A stretch of 64,000 bases of DNA from Rhizobium sp. (GCA_003527225.1 DPXQ01000158.1:1-64000), one strand, 5' to 3'. Positions 35,407 to 45,774 are shown, counted from the stretch's first letter. Notes: a model not told the origin generated them from the sequence alone. Made by a program: numbers and translations.

Positions 35407-36279
35407 TCATTTGTTCCACTGGCCGCTCTCCCAGAGCTGTTTCAGGGAAACGCGGTAGTCCGGATAGAGGAACCGAAACCCCAGCGCCTTGATCCCTGCG
35501 TTCGAAACCCGCTTGTTCTCGCCATAGAAGGAGCGCGCCATGGGCGAGAGTTCCGCCGTTTCGAAATCCTGTTCCGGTGGCGGGACGACCCCCATGAGGC
35601 GCGCGGCTTCGGTAATGACGTCCTGCGGCGGGCAGGGCTCGCTGTCGGTGACGTTGAAGATGCCGGCTGAACGGGCCGCGGCCGAGAGAAGGGTGGCGCC
35701 GGCGATATCCTCGACGCGAATGCGGTTGAACACCTGGTCTTTTTTGATGAGACGCCGCGCCGTACCATTGGCAAGATTGACAAAGGCGTTTCGTCCCGGG
35801 CCATAAATGCCAGAGAGCCTGAGGATGGCGAGCGGTATGCCGCTTGCTTCGGCGAGCGCGCGCCAGGCATCTTCCGCCTCCAGCCGTTCCATGGACCTGG
35901 CCGAAACGGGTTTGCAGGGCGTGTCCTCGTCAACCCACGCACCGCCATGGTCGCCATAGACCCCGACCGTCGAAAGATAGCCGATCCATTCGAGCGAGGG
36001 CATCAGGCGCGCGAGATCCGTGCCGAGAATTCGGATCAGCGGATCTCCCTCGCGTCCGGGCGCGATCGACTGCACCAGATGAGTGACGGTTCGCAATTCG
36101 GTCGAAAGGTCAGGTGAAATCGACGCGCCTTCGAAGACGTAGGGGCGCATTCCGGACGCTTCCAATGCCGGCATCTTCTCCGCGCTGCGCGTCGTACCGG
36201 CGACCGTGTGTCCCTGGCTGGCGACAAGGCTGCCGATCGCCTTGCCGGAATAGCCGGCGCCGAAAATCATCATTCGCAT
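35407..36279 (-). CDS. SDR-family NAD(P)-binding protein (YeeZ-like)
   Basis: This 290-residue protein has an N-terminal G-A-G-Y-S-G-K-A-I-G nucleotide-binding loop and a downstream Y-L-S-T-V-G-V-Y-G-D-H stretch in the usual active-site region. It resembles atypical extended SDR proteins such as YeeZ, whose substrate is unknown. It follows queG by 10 bases and the GST gene on the same strand, so the three are probably one operon. Confidence 0.85.
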   Translation of the reverse strand: MRMMIFGAGYSGKAIGSLVASQGHTVAGTTRSAEKMPALEASGMRPYVFEGASISPDLSTELRTVTHLVQSIAPGREGDPLIRILGTDLARLMPSLEWIGYLSTVGVYGDHGGAWVDEDTPCKPVSARSMERLEAEDAWRALAEASGIPLAILRLSGIYGPGRNAFVNLANGTARRLIKKDQVFNRIRVEDIAGATLLSAAARSAGIFNVTDSEPCPPQDVITEAARLMGVVPPPEQDFETAELSPMARSFYGENKRVSNAGIKALGFRFLYPDYRVSLKQLWESGQWNK

Positions 36280-36289
36280 CGTGTTGTCC

Positions 36290-37438
36290 TCATCGGTCCC
36301 ATTCCGACAGCGCGTCCGGATCGGTTTCAAGCGGGCGATTGGCGTTGCGCAGCCGGGCGAAAGCATCGGGGTCCATCAGCCGGGACAGGGCCCAGGCGGC
36401 CATGCCGCGAACCTCCGCCGCTTCGTCGTGAAGAAGGTTCGTGCACGGACCGATCAGGTCCGGCAGGCCCGAGTTTCCCGCAGCGATCAGCACGTTGCGC
36501 ACGAAGCGGGCACGCCCGATCCTCTTGACGGGCGAGCCCGCAAAGAAGGAACGGAAGGCGGGATCGTCAAGAGTGAGCAGAAAGGCGATATCCGGCTCGC
36601 GCAGATCGTCTCGGGCCTTGAGTTTCATTTCCCTCGCCGTTTCGGCAAACTTGTTCCATGGGCAGGCCGCAAGGCAGTCGTCGCAGCCATAGATGCGATT
36701 GCCGAAGGCCGGCCGGAGTGCGGGATCGATGGCGCCCTTGTGCTCGATGGTGAGATAGGAAATGCAGCGGCGCGCGTCGATCCTGTAGGGTGCGGGAAAG
36801 GCATCGGTCGGGCAGGCGTCAAGGCAGGCGCGGCAGGAGCCGCAATGGTCGGTCTCGGCCTCGTCGAAGTCAAGCTCTGCCGTGGTGAACAGGCTTCCGA
36901 GAAAGAGCCAGGAGCCATAGGTGCGGCTGACGAGGTTGGTGTGCTTGCCCTGCCAGCCCAGCCCGGCGGCTTCGGCCAGCGGCTTTTCCATCACCGGCGC
37001 GGTGTCGACGAACACCTTCACGTCCGCTCCGGCGCGCGCGGCAAACCGCGTGGCGATTTCCTTCAGCCGGCCTTTCATGACGTCGTGATAGTCGCGATTG
37101 CGGGCGTAGACGGAGATCGCGGCCTTGGCGGGTTTGGCCTGCAGATAGCGTGGGTCGAGGTCGGGGCCGTAGTTCATGCCGAAGAGCACGATCGAGCGCA
37201 CCTCGCCCCAAAGAACGCGGGGATCGCAGCGGCGCTCGCGGGTTTCGGGCATCCAGCTCATGGTGCCGTGATAGCCGGCATCGATATAGGCTGACAGACG
37301 CGCAGGCGCCTGCGGTATCGCATCGGGACCGGTGATGCGGCAGAGCTCGAAGCCCTGCGCCGCGGCTTCCTGGCGGATGAAACCGGTCAGGCGCGCGCGC
37401 GTCCGGCTCTCCTTTTCATCGGCCTGCTTCCCGGGCAT
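36290..37438 (-). CDS. queG: Epoxyqueuosine reductase
   Basis: This 382-residue cobalamin- and iron-sulfur-dependent enzyme performs the last step of queuosine tRNA modification. Two ferredoxin-type clusters are visible: [12 protein letters not shown] and [15 protein letters not shown]-terminal HEAT-like segment follows ([13 protein letters not shown]). A GAGGAG site precedes the ATG. It lies between the GST and SDR genes on the same strand. Confidence 0.96.
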   Translation of the reverse strand: MPGKQADEKESRTRARLTGFIRQEAAAQGFELCRITGPDAIPQAPARLSAYIDAGYHGTMSWMPETRERRCDPRVLWGEVRSIVLFGMNYGPDLDPRYLQAKPAKAAISVYARNRDYHDVMKGRLKEIATRFAARAGADVKVFVDTAPVMEKPLAEAAGLGWQGKHTNLVSRTYGSWLFLGSLFTTAELDFDEAETDHCGSCRACLDACPTDAFPAPYRIDARRCISYLTIEHKGAIDPALRPAFGNRIYGCDDCLAACPWNKFAETAREMKLKARDDLREPDIAFLLTLDDPAFRSFFAGSPVKRIGRARFVRNVLIAAGNSGLPDLIGPCTNLLHDEAAEVRGMAAWALSRLMDPDAFARLRNANRPLETDPDALSEWDR

Positions 37439-37450
37439 GGCCGCTCCTCG

Positions 37451-38143
37451 TCAGAAATCCAGATCCGCATAATGCGAAACCGGCGTCAGTCCGCGCACGC
37501 GTTCTGCAAGCAGCGGGCGGAACGAAGGGCGCGATTTCAGGCGCTGGTACCATTCCTTCGCGACCGGCGTCTCCGCCCAATCGATCTCGCCCATGTAGTC
37601 GAGAACGGATATGGCGGCTGCGGCAGCAAGGTCGGCATAACTCATGCGGTCGCCTGCAAGCCACGGCCGCGACCCGGAGAGCCATGTGAGATACTTCATG
37701 TGCTGACGGATGTTGCTGCGGGCCGTGCGCAGGACTTTGGAATCCGGCGCGCCGCCTCCCAGCCCGTTTGGAATTTGCAGCTTGTGGACGCGCTCGCGCA
37801 CCAGCGGGCGGGTTACGTCCTGTTCCATCTTCTGTAGGAACCACTCAGTCAGCCGTCTGATCTCGGCGCGCTGGAACGGATCTTCGGCAAGGAGCCTCCG
37901 GTCGCGCTTGAGCACGCCATGCGTCTCATCGAGAAATTCCGAGATCACCGTGGCTCCGCAAAGCGCGCGCATATTGTCGTCAACATAGACCGGTAGCGTT
38001 CCCGCCGGATTGAGCGTCAGGAATTCCCTGCGCTTTTCCCAGGTCTGCTCTTCCACAAGATCGGCCTGAAAGCCGTATTCGGAAAGAACCAGCCGGATGA
38101 ACCGGGACGCGGTCGACATGGGATGATGATACAATGTTGGCAT
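37451..38143 (-). CDS. Glutathione S-transferase family protein
   Basis: This 230-residue protein has an N-terminal thioredoxin fold (L-Y-H-H-P-M-S-T-A-S-R-F, N-P-A-G-T-L-P-V with the cis-Pro) and a helical C-terminal domain with A-G-D-R-M-S-Y-A-D-L-A-A-A. It likely uses glutathione for conjugation or reduction; the substrate is unknown. It heads the GST-queG-SDR cluster, with 12 bases before queG. Confidence 0.92.
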   Translation of the reverse strand: MPTLYHHPMSTASRFIRLVLSEYGFQADLVEEQTWEKRREFLTLNPAGTLPVYVDDNMRALCGATVISEFLDETHGVLKRDRRLLAEDPFQRAEIRRLTEWFLQKMEQDVTRPLVRERVHKLQIPNGLGGGAPDSKVLRTARSNIRQHMKYLTWLSGSRPWLAGDRMSYADLAAAAAISVLDYMGEIDWAETPVAKEWYQRLKSRPSFRPLLAERVRGLTPVSHYADLDF

Positions 38144-38295
38144 TGCTGTCCGTATTCTCTGCTACTTGGACGCCGGCAGGCTACGGCCGCAACTCGGGCG
38201 GCTGGCCATGACCACGGCTTCCAAGCTATAGGTGCTTGGCCCCATCAACACAAGCGAATCAACCCCATCACCACGTTGCCTCCAAAGGACTTTTC

Positions 38296-39102
38296 ATGGA
38301 AGACCAATCGATCCTCAGTGCGCTTTTCCTCGGCCTGATAGAGGGCCTGACGGAATTCATACCGGTTTCTTCCACTGCCCATGTCCTGCTTGCAGGGCAT
38401 TTTCTCGGCTTCAAGTCACCCGGCAACACCTTCGCCGTGTTGATCCAGCTCGGCGCCATCCTGGCCATCCTCAGCGTCTACACCTACAAGCTGGTGTCGA
38501 TCGCGCTCACGCTTCCGTCGAGCCCCCGCAGCCGGCATTTCGTGATCTCGATCCTGCTCGCCTTCCTGCCGGCGGCGGTGATCGGCGCGCTTGCGCACGA
38601 CTTCATCAAGTCGGTCCTGTTCGAGACGCCGGCACTGATGTGCATCGTGCTGATCCTCGGCGGACTTGTTCTGTTGTGGATCGACCGCATCACGCTGACG
38701 CCGAAATATACCGACGTCATGGAGTATCCGCTGCCGCTCGCCTTCAAGATAGGCCTTTGCCAGTGCGTGGCGATGATCCCCGGGGTTTCGCGGTCGGGAG
38801 CGACGATTGTCGGCGCGCTTCTGCTCGGAACGGACAAGCGTTCGGCGGCGGAATTCTCATTCTTCCTTGCCATGCCGACGATGGTCGGGGCCTTTGCCCT
38901 CGATCTCTACAAGAACCGCGCCGCGCTGAACTTCGACGACGGCGCGATCATAGCGATCGGCTTCATCGCAGCGTTCATTTCGGCGTTGCTGGTCGTGCGC
39001 GCCCTGCTCGACTATGTGTCGAAGCGCGGTTACGCACTGTTCGCCTGGTGGCGCATTGCTGTCGGTGGTCTTGGCCTGCTTGCGCTGACCCTGGGATTTT
39101 GA
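38296..39102 (+). CDS. uppP: Undecaprenyl-diphosphatase
   Basis: This 268-residue membrane protein recycles undecaprenyl pyrophosphate to the monophosphate for cell-wall synthesis. The family motifs are clear: [14 protein letters not shown] at the N-terminus and [10 protein letters not shown] in the middle, with several membrane helices. The ATG at 38296 has AAGGA upstream; the longer in-frame start at 38236 is not conserved. Confidence 0.97.
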   Translation: MEDQSILSALFLGLIEGLTEFIPVSSTAHVLLAGHFLGFKSPGNTFAVLIQLGAILAILSVYTYKLVSIALTLPSSPRSRHFVISILLAFLPAAVIGALAHDFIKSVLFETPALMCIVLILGGLVLLWIDRITLTPKYTDVMEYPLPLAFKIGLCQCVAMIPGVSRSGATIVGALLLGTDKRSAAEFSFFLAMPTMVGAFALDLYKNRAALNFDDGAIIAIGFIAAFISALLVVRALLDYVSKRGYALFAWWRIAVGGLGLLALTLGF

Positions 39103-39156
39103 AGGAAGAGGAAGTCTAAGGGCGGGCGACGCGGGCGCCCGCTGGGCCGGCGCGTC

Positions 39157-39315
39157 TCAGTCTGCGAGGGAGACCGAACCCGTGCTGCACGGATCGACGC
39201 CATAGGCCGGCGCGCAGTTGCCCTTGCCGGCTGCTACAGTGGAGGGCGCCATGAACGAGCCTGCCATGATGACCAGTGCCGCACACGCAAAAAAGAGTGC
39301 GATAGACTTACCCAT
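39157..39315 (-). CDS. Small exported peptide (52 residues)
   Basis: This short gene encodes a signal peptide with a hydrophobic core A-L-F-F-A-C-A-A-L-V-I-M-A-G, a likely cleavage after S-T-V-A-A, and a tail of about 20 residues with two cysteines (G-N-C-A-P-A-Y and D-P-C-S-T-G). An AGAGG site lies about eight bases before the ATG. The two cysteines could form a disulfide in the periplasm. No function is known. Confidence 0.65.
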   Translation of the reverse strand: MGKSIALFFACAALVIMAGSFMAPSTVAAGKGNCAPAYGVDPCSTGSVSLAD

Positions 39316-39512
39316 AAAATCTGCCTCTCAGAATAGTGGTATGCGTTTCCGTCAGTGTCGCAGCAAGGCGCTCCCGAACGCGGTGCACTCTGTACCCATT
39401 GACAATCTCCACATCAATAGAAGATCTTGCTGAATTGGCGGTTAACGCACGTATTTTTCCGTTGCGTCATTTGTGCAACGCCGGAACACCCAAAGGGTTC
39501 CAACGGCGGCCG

Positions 39513-40493
39513 TCAGGCGGCTTTCCCTGACCCGGTGAACTGCCCGTGGGGGCGGTACTGGACGAGGTAGGTCGGCAGGATGGATTCCAGCGTGACCGGG
39601 ACGATGCCCAAGGCCTCGAGCGTGCGGCCTTCGGCCTTTGCCTTCTCGGAAACGACATTGTCGGTTTTCAGAAGCTTTACCTGGTCGCTGGTGAGCGGCG
39701 GCGCCACGAAGGGGATCGCGGATGCGACACTGCCGATGAAGGACGCGATGTAGAACGGCATGGGAACGAAAGTGCGCCGACGCTCGACCACCTTGAGCAT
39801 GGTTTCGAGACATTCGCGGAAGCTCAGGATCTCGCGGCCGCCGAGCTCATAGATCTTGCCGGCATCGAGCTTGCCGTCCACCGAACGGGCGACCGCTTCG
39901 GCCACATCCTCGACGTAAACCGGCTGGAACTTCGTCTTGCCGCCGCCGATCAGCGGCAGGAAGGGCAGCATCCGCGCCATGCTGGCAAACTTGTTGAAGA
40001 AGCCGTCCTCGGGGCCGAATATGATCGAGGGCCGCAGGATGACGGCATCCGGCTTAATGGAATGGATGGCGGCTTCCGCCTTGCCCTTCGAGGAAGCGTA
40101 GCTCGAGCGGGATTTCGCGTCAGCGCCGATGGCGGAAATATGGGTCAGGCCGGCGCCTGCTGCCCGGGCGGCTTCGGCAACGGCGCGCGCGCCGAATTCC
40201 TGCACGGCGTCGAAGCTGTTGCGCCCGCTTTCAAACAGGATGCCGACGCAATTGACGACGTGATCGGCGCCCTGGACGGCCTTGTCCACCGAGGCGCGGT
40301 AGCGAAGATTGGCCTGCACGAGGGAAATCTGCCCGACATTGCCGAGCGGCAACAGGAAGCCGGCGAGGTCCGGGCGGCGCACGGCAACGCGGATACGGTA
40401 GCCGCGCCGGGCAAGCGCCCTGACAACGTGCCGGCCAACGAAGCCCGATCCACCAAACACGGTTACGAGCGGCGGAAGATTGGACAAGGTCAT
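39513..40493 (-). CDS. NDUFA9-like NAD-dependent epimerase/dehydratase family protein
   Basis: This 326-residue atypical SDR protein has V-F-G-G-S-G-F-V-G-R-H-V-V-R-A-L as the nucleotide loop, A-D-H-V-V-N-C-V-G-I-L and R-P-S-I-I-F-G-P-E-D. In alphaproteobacteria this family is annotated as a complex I NDUFA9-subunit homologue; a role in the NADH dehydrogenase complex is inferred from homology. It is downstream of DUF1330 on the same strand. Confidence 0.9.
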   Translation of the reverse strand: MTLSNLPPLVTVFGGSGFVGRHVVRALARRGYRIRVAVRRPDLAGFLLPLGNVGQISLVQANLRYRASVDKAVQGADHVVNCVGILFESGRNSFDAVQEFGARAVAEAARAAGAGLTHISAIGADAKSRSSYASSKGKAEAAIHSIKPDAVILRPSIIFGPEDGFFNKFASMARMLPFLPLIGGGKTKFQPVYVEDVAEAVARSVDGKLDAGKIYELGGREILSFRECLETMLKVVERRRTFVPMPFYIASFIGSVASAIPFVAPPLTSDQVKLLKTDNVVSEKAKAEGRTLEALGIVPVTLESILPTYLVQYRPHGQFTGSGKAA

Positions 40494-40606
40494 GGCGGGC
40501 TCCCTGGAAGAGAAATAGGCAGGTTGGCATTCAAGCTGTCTTTAGACGAATCGCACCGCAAGGTGAAGTGCGATCACGCGCTATGGAACGAACTGCCGAT
40601 GGGCAG

Positions 40607-40894
40607 TCAGACGCCTTCGACGACGACCATTTCGGCATCCGCCACTTCCTGGCGGATTTTCGCTGCGATCTGGTATTCGGGCGAATTGTAGCAATCGACC
40701 GCGGCCTGGTGCGAAGGGAATTCGATGATGACGTTGCGGGCGCGGGCCTTGCCTTCGAGCTCCGTGAATGGGCCACCGCGGGCGAGGAATGTCGCGCCAT
40801 ATTTCTCGAATGCAACTTTTGCCGCCGAAACATAATCCTTGTAACGCTCGGCGTCACGAATATCCACGCGCGCGATCCAGTAGCCCTTGGCCAT
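40607..40894 (-). CDS. DUF1330-family protein
   Basis: This 95-residue ferredoxin-like-fold protein has the DUF1330 pattern: A-K-G-Y-W-I-A-R-V-D-I near the start, then K-Y-G-A-T-F-L-A-R-G-G and E-F-P-S-H-Q-A-A-V-D-C-Y-N-S-P-E-Y-Q. The function is unknown. It lies 57 bases downstream of pyrF on the same strand. Confidence 0.92.
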   Translation of the reverse strand: MAKGYWIARVDIRDAERYKDYVSAAKVAFEKYGATFLARGGPFTELEGKARARNVIIEFPSHQAAVDCYNSPEYQIAAKIRQEVADAEMVVVEGV

Positions 40895-40951
40895 GTGTTC
40901 ACCTCACCCTTGAATGTTGTGAGCGTTTCATTCAGCAATTTCGCGAAAGGG

Positions 40952-41650
40952 TCAAGCCTCTGCCGCGACCGACATTTCCGCGAGGATCGCCCTTGCCGCC
41001 GCCTTCGGGTCCGGCGCCTTGACGATCGGCCGGGCCACGACCAGATGGCTCGACCCCGCCTTCAGCGCATCCGCAGGCGTCATCACCCGCTTCTGGTCGC
41101 CCTTGTCCGCGCCGGCGGGGCGAATCCCCGGCGTCACGAGCGCCATATCCGGACCGATGATGGATCGCACGGCCTTCGCCTCTTCCGCCGAGCAGACGAT
41201 GCCGCCCATGCCGGCGGCGCGCGCCTGTTCCGCCCGCCGCAGCACCAGCGTGTGCGGATCGTATTCGTATCCGGCGTCGATCAGGTCCTGCTCGTCCATC
41301 GAGGTGAGCACGGTGACACCGAGCAGGCAGAGGCCCGAGCCTTGCGCCGCTTTGACGGCCGCCCGCATGGCTTTCGGATAGGCATGGAGCGTCAGCATCG
41401 ACATGCCCATCTTGGCGATGTTCTCGACGCCGGAGGCCACCGTATTGTCGATGTCGAGGAGCTTCATGTCGAGGAAGATCTTCTTGCCGTCGCGTGCAAG
41501 GTCGCGGGCGAATTCAAGGCCCCCGGCAAAGGCCAGCTGATAGCCGATCTTGTAGAAGAGGATGTCGTCTCCCAGCGTATCGACGATGGTTTCCGCTTCC
41601 CGGACGGTCGGAACGTCCAGCCCGACGATGAGGCGCTCGCGTATGTTCAC
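40952..41650 (-). CDS. pyrF: Orotidine 5'-phosphate decarboxylase
   Basis: This 232-residue TIM-barrel enzyme makes UMP from orotidine monophosphate. The catalytic D-x-K-L-x-D-I set is present in [12 protein letters not shown], and the phosphate-binding T-P-G-I-R-P motif follows. It starts at a GTG with GGGAG seven bases upstream, overlapping the histidine phosphatase stop (GTGA). Confidence 0.97.
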   Translation of the reverse strand: MNIRERLIVGLDVPTVREAETIVDTLGDDILFYKIGYQLAFAGGLEFARDLARDGKKIFLDMKLLDIDNTVASGVENIAKMGMSMLTLHAYPKAMRAAVKAAQGSGLCLLGVTVLTSMDEQDLIDAGYEYDPHTLVLRRAEQARAAGMGGIVCSAEEAKAVRSIIGPDMALVTPGIRPAGADKGDQKRVMTPADALKAGSSHLVVARPIVKAPDPKAAARAILAEMSVAAEA

Positions 41651-42237
41651 GGGTCCACTCCCTGCCAGATTTCGATAGGCGTCCAGTCGCATGAGACGGA
41701 GAGGTCCGCAAGAGAGAAAGCGAAGAGATTGCCGCCGCCGGGCAGATGGTCGTGGCTGCGGCTGATCGGGATGCCGAGCAGGTGGCATTTGAGCAGGGTG
41801 CCGACGCCTCCATGGCCGACAAAGGCGATCGGGCGTGCCGGATCGTGTGCGTCAAGGACCGCCGAGACGGCGCTAACGATGCGGGCCTGGGCGTCCGCCG
41901 CCCGCTCCCAGCCGCGAAAGCTCTCCTGCGGATGGGCGAAGAACCAGTCGGCGGCCTTCTCGAATTCGCCGGGCTTCAGGAAGCCGGTGGCCGAGCGATC
42001 GTTTTCGTGCATCGCCTCCACGGTCTCGAAGCCGATGCCGGCGGCTCTGGCGAGGATTTCCGCGGTCTCGATCGCCTTCACCTCGGCGCTGGAGACGATG
42101 CGCGCGAGTTGCTTCGCCCAAGGGCGTGCCGCGGCCTGTTCAGCGCGGGCCGCGCCGATGTCCGACAGTCCCCATTGCGGAACGGGAACAGCCGGATCGA
42201 TCCTGACCTGGGGGTGGGTGATATAGAGGCCGAACAT
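41647..42237 (-). CDS. Histidine phosphatase-family protein with a degenerate catalytic motif
   Basis: This 196-residue protein resembles the phosphoglycerate mutase/histidine phosphatase superfamily. The usual R-H-G near the N-terminus reads T-H-P (Y-I-T-H-P-Q-V), keeping the histidine but losing the arginine, and the S-x-x-x-R-A-x-x-T-A motif has Lys for Arg. The second active-site histidine is intact in F-V-G-H-G-G-V. It may be catalytically altered or use another substrate. Its stop overlaps the pyrF GTG. Confidence 0.82.
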   Translation of the reverse strand: MFGLYITHPQVRIDPAVPVPQWGLSDIGAARAEQAAARPWAKQLARIVSSAEVKAIETAEILARAAGIGFETVEAMHENDRSATGFLKPGEFEKAADWFFAHPQESFRGWERAADAQARIVSAVSAVLDAHDPARPIAFVGHGGVGTLLKCHLLGIPISRSHDHLPGGGNLFAFSLADLSVSCDWTPIEIWQGVDP

Positions 42238-42256
42238 TCGGGCTTGCCGCCAGGGA

Positions 42257-42850
42257 TCAGCCGCGACGATAGATCCACAGCTGCGCCGGCGGGATATTAC
42301 GAACGATGAAATCGAAATGCTGGATGTGGTAGCTGTCCGGCTTTGCGATGATCGGCGAGACCGGCCCGTAGGAGATCTGCACGACGGGACGACCGTGTGG
42401 CAGCCGGTCGAGCAGGGCTTCGAGCAGCCGGATGCGGTCCTTCATCGGAAAATTGAGGAGCGGAACCGCAGAAATGACCGAGTCGAAGGTCTGGCCGGCC
42501 AGCGGACCGAGCGTCCGTTCCAGGTCGAATGCGTCGCCGTGGATGAAATTGACACCCGGATAGGTGAGCTTGAGGTGCTGGTAGAAATCCTCGGAATACT
42601 CGATCGAAACCAGTTTTTCGGCCGGGACGCCGCGCGCAAGGATCGCCTTGGTGATCACGCCGGTGCCGGGGCCCAGTTCGAGGACCGGGAGGCCCGACTG
42701 TGGATTGATGACGCTCGCCATTTTCTTTGCCGTCACCGAGGACGTCGGGACGATGGCGCCGACCTGCTTCGGACCCTGCATCATGCCCCTGAAGAAACGG
42801 ATTTCCTCATCGAACTTCTTTTCAAACCGTTCCTTCAAGCGCCGTACCAT
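42257..42850 (-). CDS. pmtA: Phospholipid N-methyltransferase
   Basis: This 197-residue S-adenosylmethionine methyltransferase has L-E-L-G-P-G-T-G-V-I-T as motif I and N-terminal M-M-Q-G-P-K-Q-V-G-A-I-V-P-T-S, as in Sinorhizobium/Agrobacterium PmtA. That enzyme converts phosphatidylethanolamine to phosphatidylcholine in three methylations. It is soluble with membrane-associating N-terminal helices. It lies 19 bases upstream of the histidine phosphatase on the same strand. Confidence 0.88.
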   Translation of the reverse strand: MVRRLKERFEKKFDEEIRFFRGMMQGPKQVGAIVPTSSVTAKKMASVINPQSGLPVLELGPGTGVITKAILARGVPAEKLVSIEYSEDFYQHLKLTYPGVNFIHGDAFDLERTLGPLAGQTFDSVISAVPLLNFPMKDRIRLLEALLDRLPHGRPVVQISYGPVSPIIAKPDSYHIQHFDFIVRNIPPAQLWIYRRG

Positions 42851-42971
42851 GGCCTAATCCCCACTCAAGACCGCATGCGCATCTGTGCGCGCAGCCGCCA
42901 TGTTGCGCGGCTTTGTCGCAAAAACAAGGCAGAATGGCGCTAATGGAGCAGAAATCCAACGAAAGTTGACT

Positions 42972-44090
42972 TCAGACCCGCATCGGCATCAGCACATAAA
43001 GCGCGTCGTCGCCGGCCGTGTCGCGGATAAGCGTGGGAGATCCGGCATCCGCAAACAGGAAGATCGCGTCGTCGCCCGACAGCTGCGCCGTGATGTCGAG
43101 GAGGTATTTGGCATTGAAGCCGATTTCCATCGCGTCGCTTTCGTAGCCGACCGCGACTTCTTCCGTCGCACTGCCGGAATCCGGATTGTTGACGGTCAGC
43201 ATCAGGTGGCCGTCGGAAAGCGCAAGCTTCACGGCGCGGCCACGCTCGGACGAGATCGTCGAAACGCGGTCCACCGCTTGCGCGAAGGTCTGGCAATCGA
43301 CCCGCATTTCCTTGTCGTTTGCCTGCGGAATGACGCGCTGGTAGTCGGGGAACGTTCCGTCGATCAGCTTGGAGGTCATGACGATCGAGCCGATGGTAAA
43401 ACGGATCTTGGCGTCCGAGACCTCGATGGTGACGACAAGATCCGGATTGTCGACCAGCTTCTGCAACTCGCCGACCGTCTTGCGCGGAATGATGATGCCG
43501 GGCATGCCTTCGGAGCCCGAGGGCGCGTCGACATCGGCGCGCGCCAGACGGTGTCCGTCGGTCGCCACGGCACGGAGCTTCAGCGCGCCGGCGCTTTCGA
43601 TCGTATGCAGGAAAATACCGTTCAGATAATAGCGGGTTTCCTCGGTCGAGATCGCGAATTGCGTCCGGTCGATCAGCATCTTGAGGTCGGTCGCCTTCAG
43701 GCGGAAGGAGTGGCTGAAGATGCCTGCCGTCAGATCCGGGAAGTCCGATTCCGAAAGGCACTGCAGCGAGAATTTCGAGCGGCCGGAAGCGACCGTCATC
43801 GATGTGCCGTCCGGGTTGGTGGCGAGCAGCACTTCCGAGCCGTCCGGCAATTTGCGCACGATTTCGTAGAGCAGGTGCGCCGGAACCGTCGTCGCGCCGG
43901 CCTGTTCGACCATGGCCGGTGCCGCCTCGGTGATCTCGAGATCGAGGTCGGTCGCCTTCATCGCCAGGCTTGCGCCGTCGGCGCGCAGCAACACGTTGGA
44001 CAGGATCGGTATCGTGTTGCGCCGCTCGACCACGCGATGCACATGGTTCAGCGATTTGAGAAGGTTGGACCGTTCAAGAGTAATACGCAT
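42972..44090 (-). CDS. dnaN: DNA polymerase III subunit beta (sliding clamp)
   Basis: This 372-residue clamp has the conserved N-terminus M-R-I-T-L-E-R-S-N-L-L and the C-terminal P-M-R-V. It dimerises around DNA and tethers polymerase III. The ATG at 44090 is the conserved start. It is not next to dnaA here, as is usual in Rhizobiales; I saw no DnaA boxes nearby. Confidence 0.97.
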   Translation of the reverse strand: MRITLERSNLLKSLNHVHRVVERRNTIPILSNVLLRADGASLAMKATDLDLEITEAAPAMVEQAGATTVPAHLLYEIVRKLPDGSEVLLATNPDGTSMTVASGRSKFSLQCLSESDFPDLTAGIFSHSFRLKATDLKMLIDRTQFAISTEETRYYLNGIFLHTIESAGALKLRAVATDGHRLARADVDAPSGSEGMPGIIIPRKTVGELQKLVDNPDLVVTIEVSDAKIRFTIGSIVMTSKLIDGTFPDYQRVIPQANDKEMRVDCQTFAQAVDRVSTISSERGRAVKLALSDGHLMLTVNNPDSGSATEEVAVGYESDAMEIGFNAKYLLDITAQLSGDDAIFLFADAGSPTLIRDTAGDDALYVLMPMRV

Positions 44091-44341
44091 GGACTCTACC
44101 GCTTTCGACCTGTCGCCATCCGCAGTTCGGGGATGGCCGCAATGCTCCCGGCCATTGTCCGGCCGGATGATGTGGACGGGCAAAATGGCAGCAAAAGCCA
44201 ATCAAATGCAAGAGGCAAGCAGCGGATCTCCGCCCCATTTTGGAGCGTCCCGCCGTTGCGGGCGCCGCAAGCGCCACCCTTGCCCAAATGCGGACAGTAA
44301 ACCATAAAGGGCCTCTTCAAACATTTTAGAGATAGGCCAAG

Positions 44342-45256
44342 GTGACAGAGAGCAAGAAGGACGGGGCGGGAACCTCCAGAACCTATCGCCTGAACGACAT
44401 GGCGATCGCGGCCCGCCCGCTCGAACCCGCGCTCTATCTGGTCGCAACGCCGATCGGCAATCTCGGCGACATAACCTTGCGCGCTCTGGAAACGCTTGCC
44501 GGCGCGGATGTTCTGGCCTGCGAGGATACGCGCGTGACGCGCGTCCTGCTCGACCGCTACGGGATCCAGAACAGGCCTTATGCCTATCATGAGCACAATG
44601 CCGACGAGGCGGGGCCGAAACTGATAGCAGCGCTCGATGCGGGCAAATCCGTGGCGCTTGTTTCCGACGCGGGCACGCCGCTGGTCTCGGATCCCGGTTA
44701 TCGCCTCGGGCAATTGGCCATAGAGACCGGTCACCGGGTCGTGCCGATCCCCGGCCCGTCTGCTCCGCTCGCCGCTCTTGTCGGCTCGGGCCTGCCGAAC
44801 GACGCCTTTTTCTTCGCCGGCTTCCTGCCCACGAAAGACAAGGCGCGACGCGACCGGCTTGAGGAATTGCACACTGTGCCGGCGACGCTTCTCTTCTTCG
44901 AGTCGCCCCACCGAATTGGCGCGACGCTTGCCGCAGCGGCAGAGGTGCTCGGGCCCGCGCGTGCCGCTTCGGTCTGCCGGGAACTGACCAAGACTTTCGA
45001 GGAGTTTCGCCGCGGCACGCTTGGGGAATTGGCGCAATACTATGCCGGCGACCGCGTCGTGAAGGGCGAGATCGTGCTGGTGATCGGCCCTCCGGCTGCG
45101 CCGGAAGCCCCCGAACAAGGCGAGGTCGACGCGCTGCTTTCGCAATTGGCCGCGACCCTGCCGGCGGCGAAAGCGGCGACGGAGGCCGCGAGGCAGACCG
45201 GACTTCCGCGCAAGGACCTTTACCAGCGCATTCTCGAACTCAAGGACGGCGCATGA
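44342..45256 (+). CDS. rsmI: 16S rRNA (cytidine(1402)-2'-O)-methyltransferase
   Basis: This 304-residue methyltransferase has [13 protein letters not shown] and C-E-D-T-R-V-T, then [12 protein letters not shown], all hallmarks of RsmI. It modifies the decoding-site cytidine 1402 of 16S rRNA. It starts at a GTG; an in-frame ATG 57 bases on is possible. Its stop overlaps the yraN start (ATGA). Confidence 0.96.
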   Translation: MTESKKDGAGTSRTYRLNDMAIAARPLEPALYLVATPIGNLGDITLRALETLAGADVLACEDTRVTRVLLDRYGIQNRPYAYHEHNADEAGPKLIAALDAGKSVALVSDAGTPLVSDPGYRLGQLAIETGHRVVPIPGPSAPLAALVGSGLPNDAFFFAGFLPTKDKARRDRLEELHTVPATLLFFESPHRIGATLAAAAEVLGPARAASVCRELTKTFEEFRRGTLGELAQYYAGDRVVKGEIVLVIGPPAAPEAPEQGEVDALLSQLAATLPAAKAATEAARQTGLPRKDLYQRILELKDGA

Positions 45257-45636
45257 AATCCGGGCGGCCGGATATGCGAAAACCGGATAGCCGGCGTCTG
45301 AAAGCCGAGCGCCGGGGGCGCATTTCCGAATACCTGGCGGCGCTTCATCTCATGCTCAAGGGCTATAGAATTGTTGCCCTGCGTTACCGGACGCGGGTCG
45401 GCGAAATCGACATCGTTGCACGCAAGGGCGATCTTGCCGCTTTCATCGAGGTCAAAGCCCGCCGGTTTGAAGGCGATGCCCTGGATGCCGTAGGGTTTTC
45501 CGCGCAGAACCGGATCAGGGCGGCGAGCGATATCTGGCTCTCGCGGCAGGCCGACGCGGCGCGGATTTCCCTTCGTTATGATATTGTTGCGGTTGTACCC
45601 GGACGGTGGCCGAAACACTATCGGGACGCATTCTGA
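45253..45636 (+). CDS. YraN/UPF0102-family protein
   Basis: This 127-residue protein has the UPF0102 restriction-endonuclease-like fold: [12 protein letters not shown], then [12 protein letters not shown] and F-I-E-V-K-A-R, with the D-E-x-K-type catalytic residues. The cellular role is unresolved, perhaps DNA processing. It overlaps rsmI by four bases, a widely conserved pairing. Confidence 0.94.
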   Translation: MKSGRPDMRKPDSRRLKAERRGRISEYLAALHLMLKGYRIVALRYRTRVGEIDIVARKGDLAAFIEVKARRFEGDALDAVGFSAQNRIRAASDIWLSRQADAARISLRYDIVAVVPGRWPKHYRDAF

Positions 45637-45693
45637 CGGATCGGATGATGCCTCCGTCAGATCGCGATTAAAGCGCTTTGATGTGTAATATTG

Positions 45694-45722
45694 GCGACAT
45701 AAAAGCGTCAAGAGCTTGTCAT
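45694..45722 (+). promoter_or_regulatory. Three 11-bp direct repeats, possible PhoB box, upstream of ugpB
   Basis: GCGACAT (45694), GCGTCAA (45705) and TTGTCAT (45716) are spaced exactly 11 bases apart with 4-base spacers, the layout of tandem PhoB half-sites (consensus CTGTCAT). The matches to the consensus are loose. ugp genes are PhoB-controlled in many bacteria; control here is inferred. Confidence 0.38.
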
Positions 45723-45774
45723 ACAAACTGACTAATGCAATCCTCATCCTAAAAATTAAAGGAGAGGATCATCC

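Noticed and set aside
44091..44341. Replication origin near dnaN
   Set aside because: No DnaA boxes or AT-rich unwinding tract were seen, and dnaA is absent.
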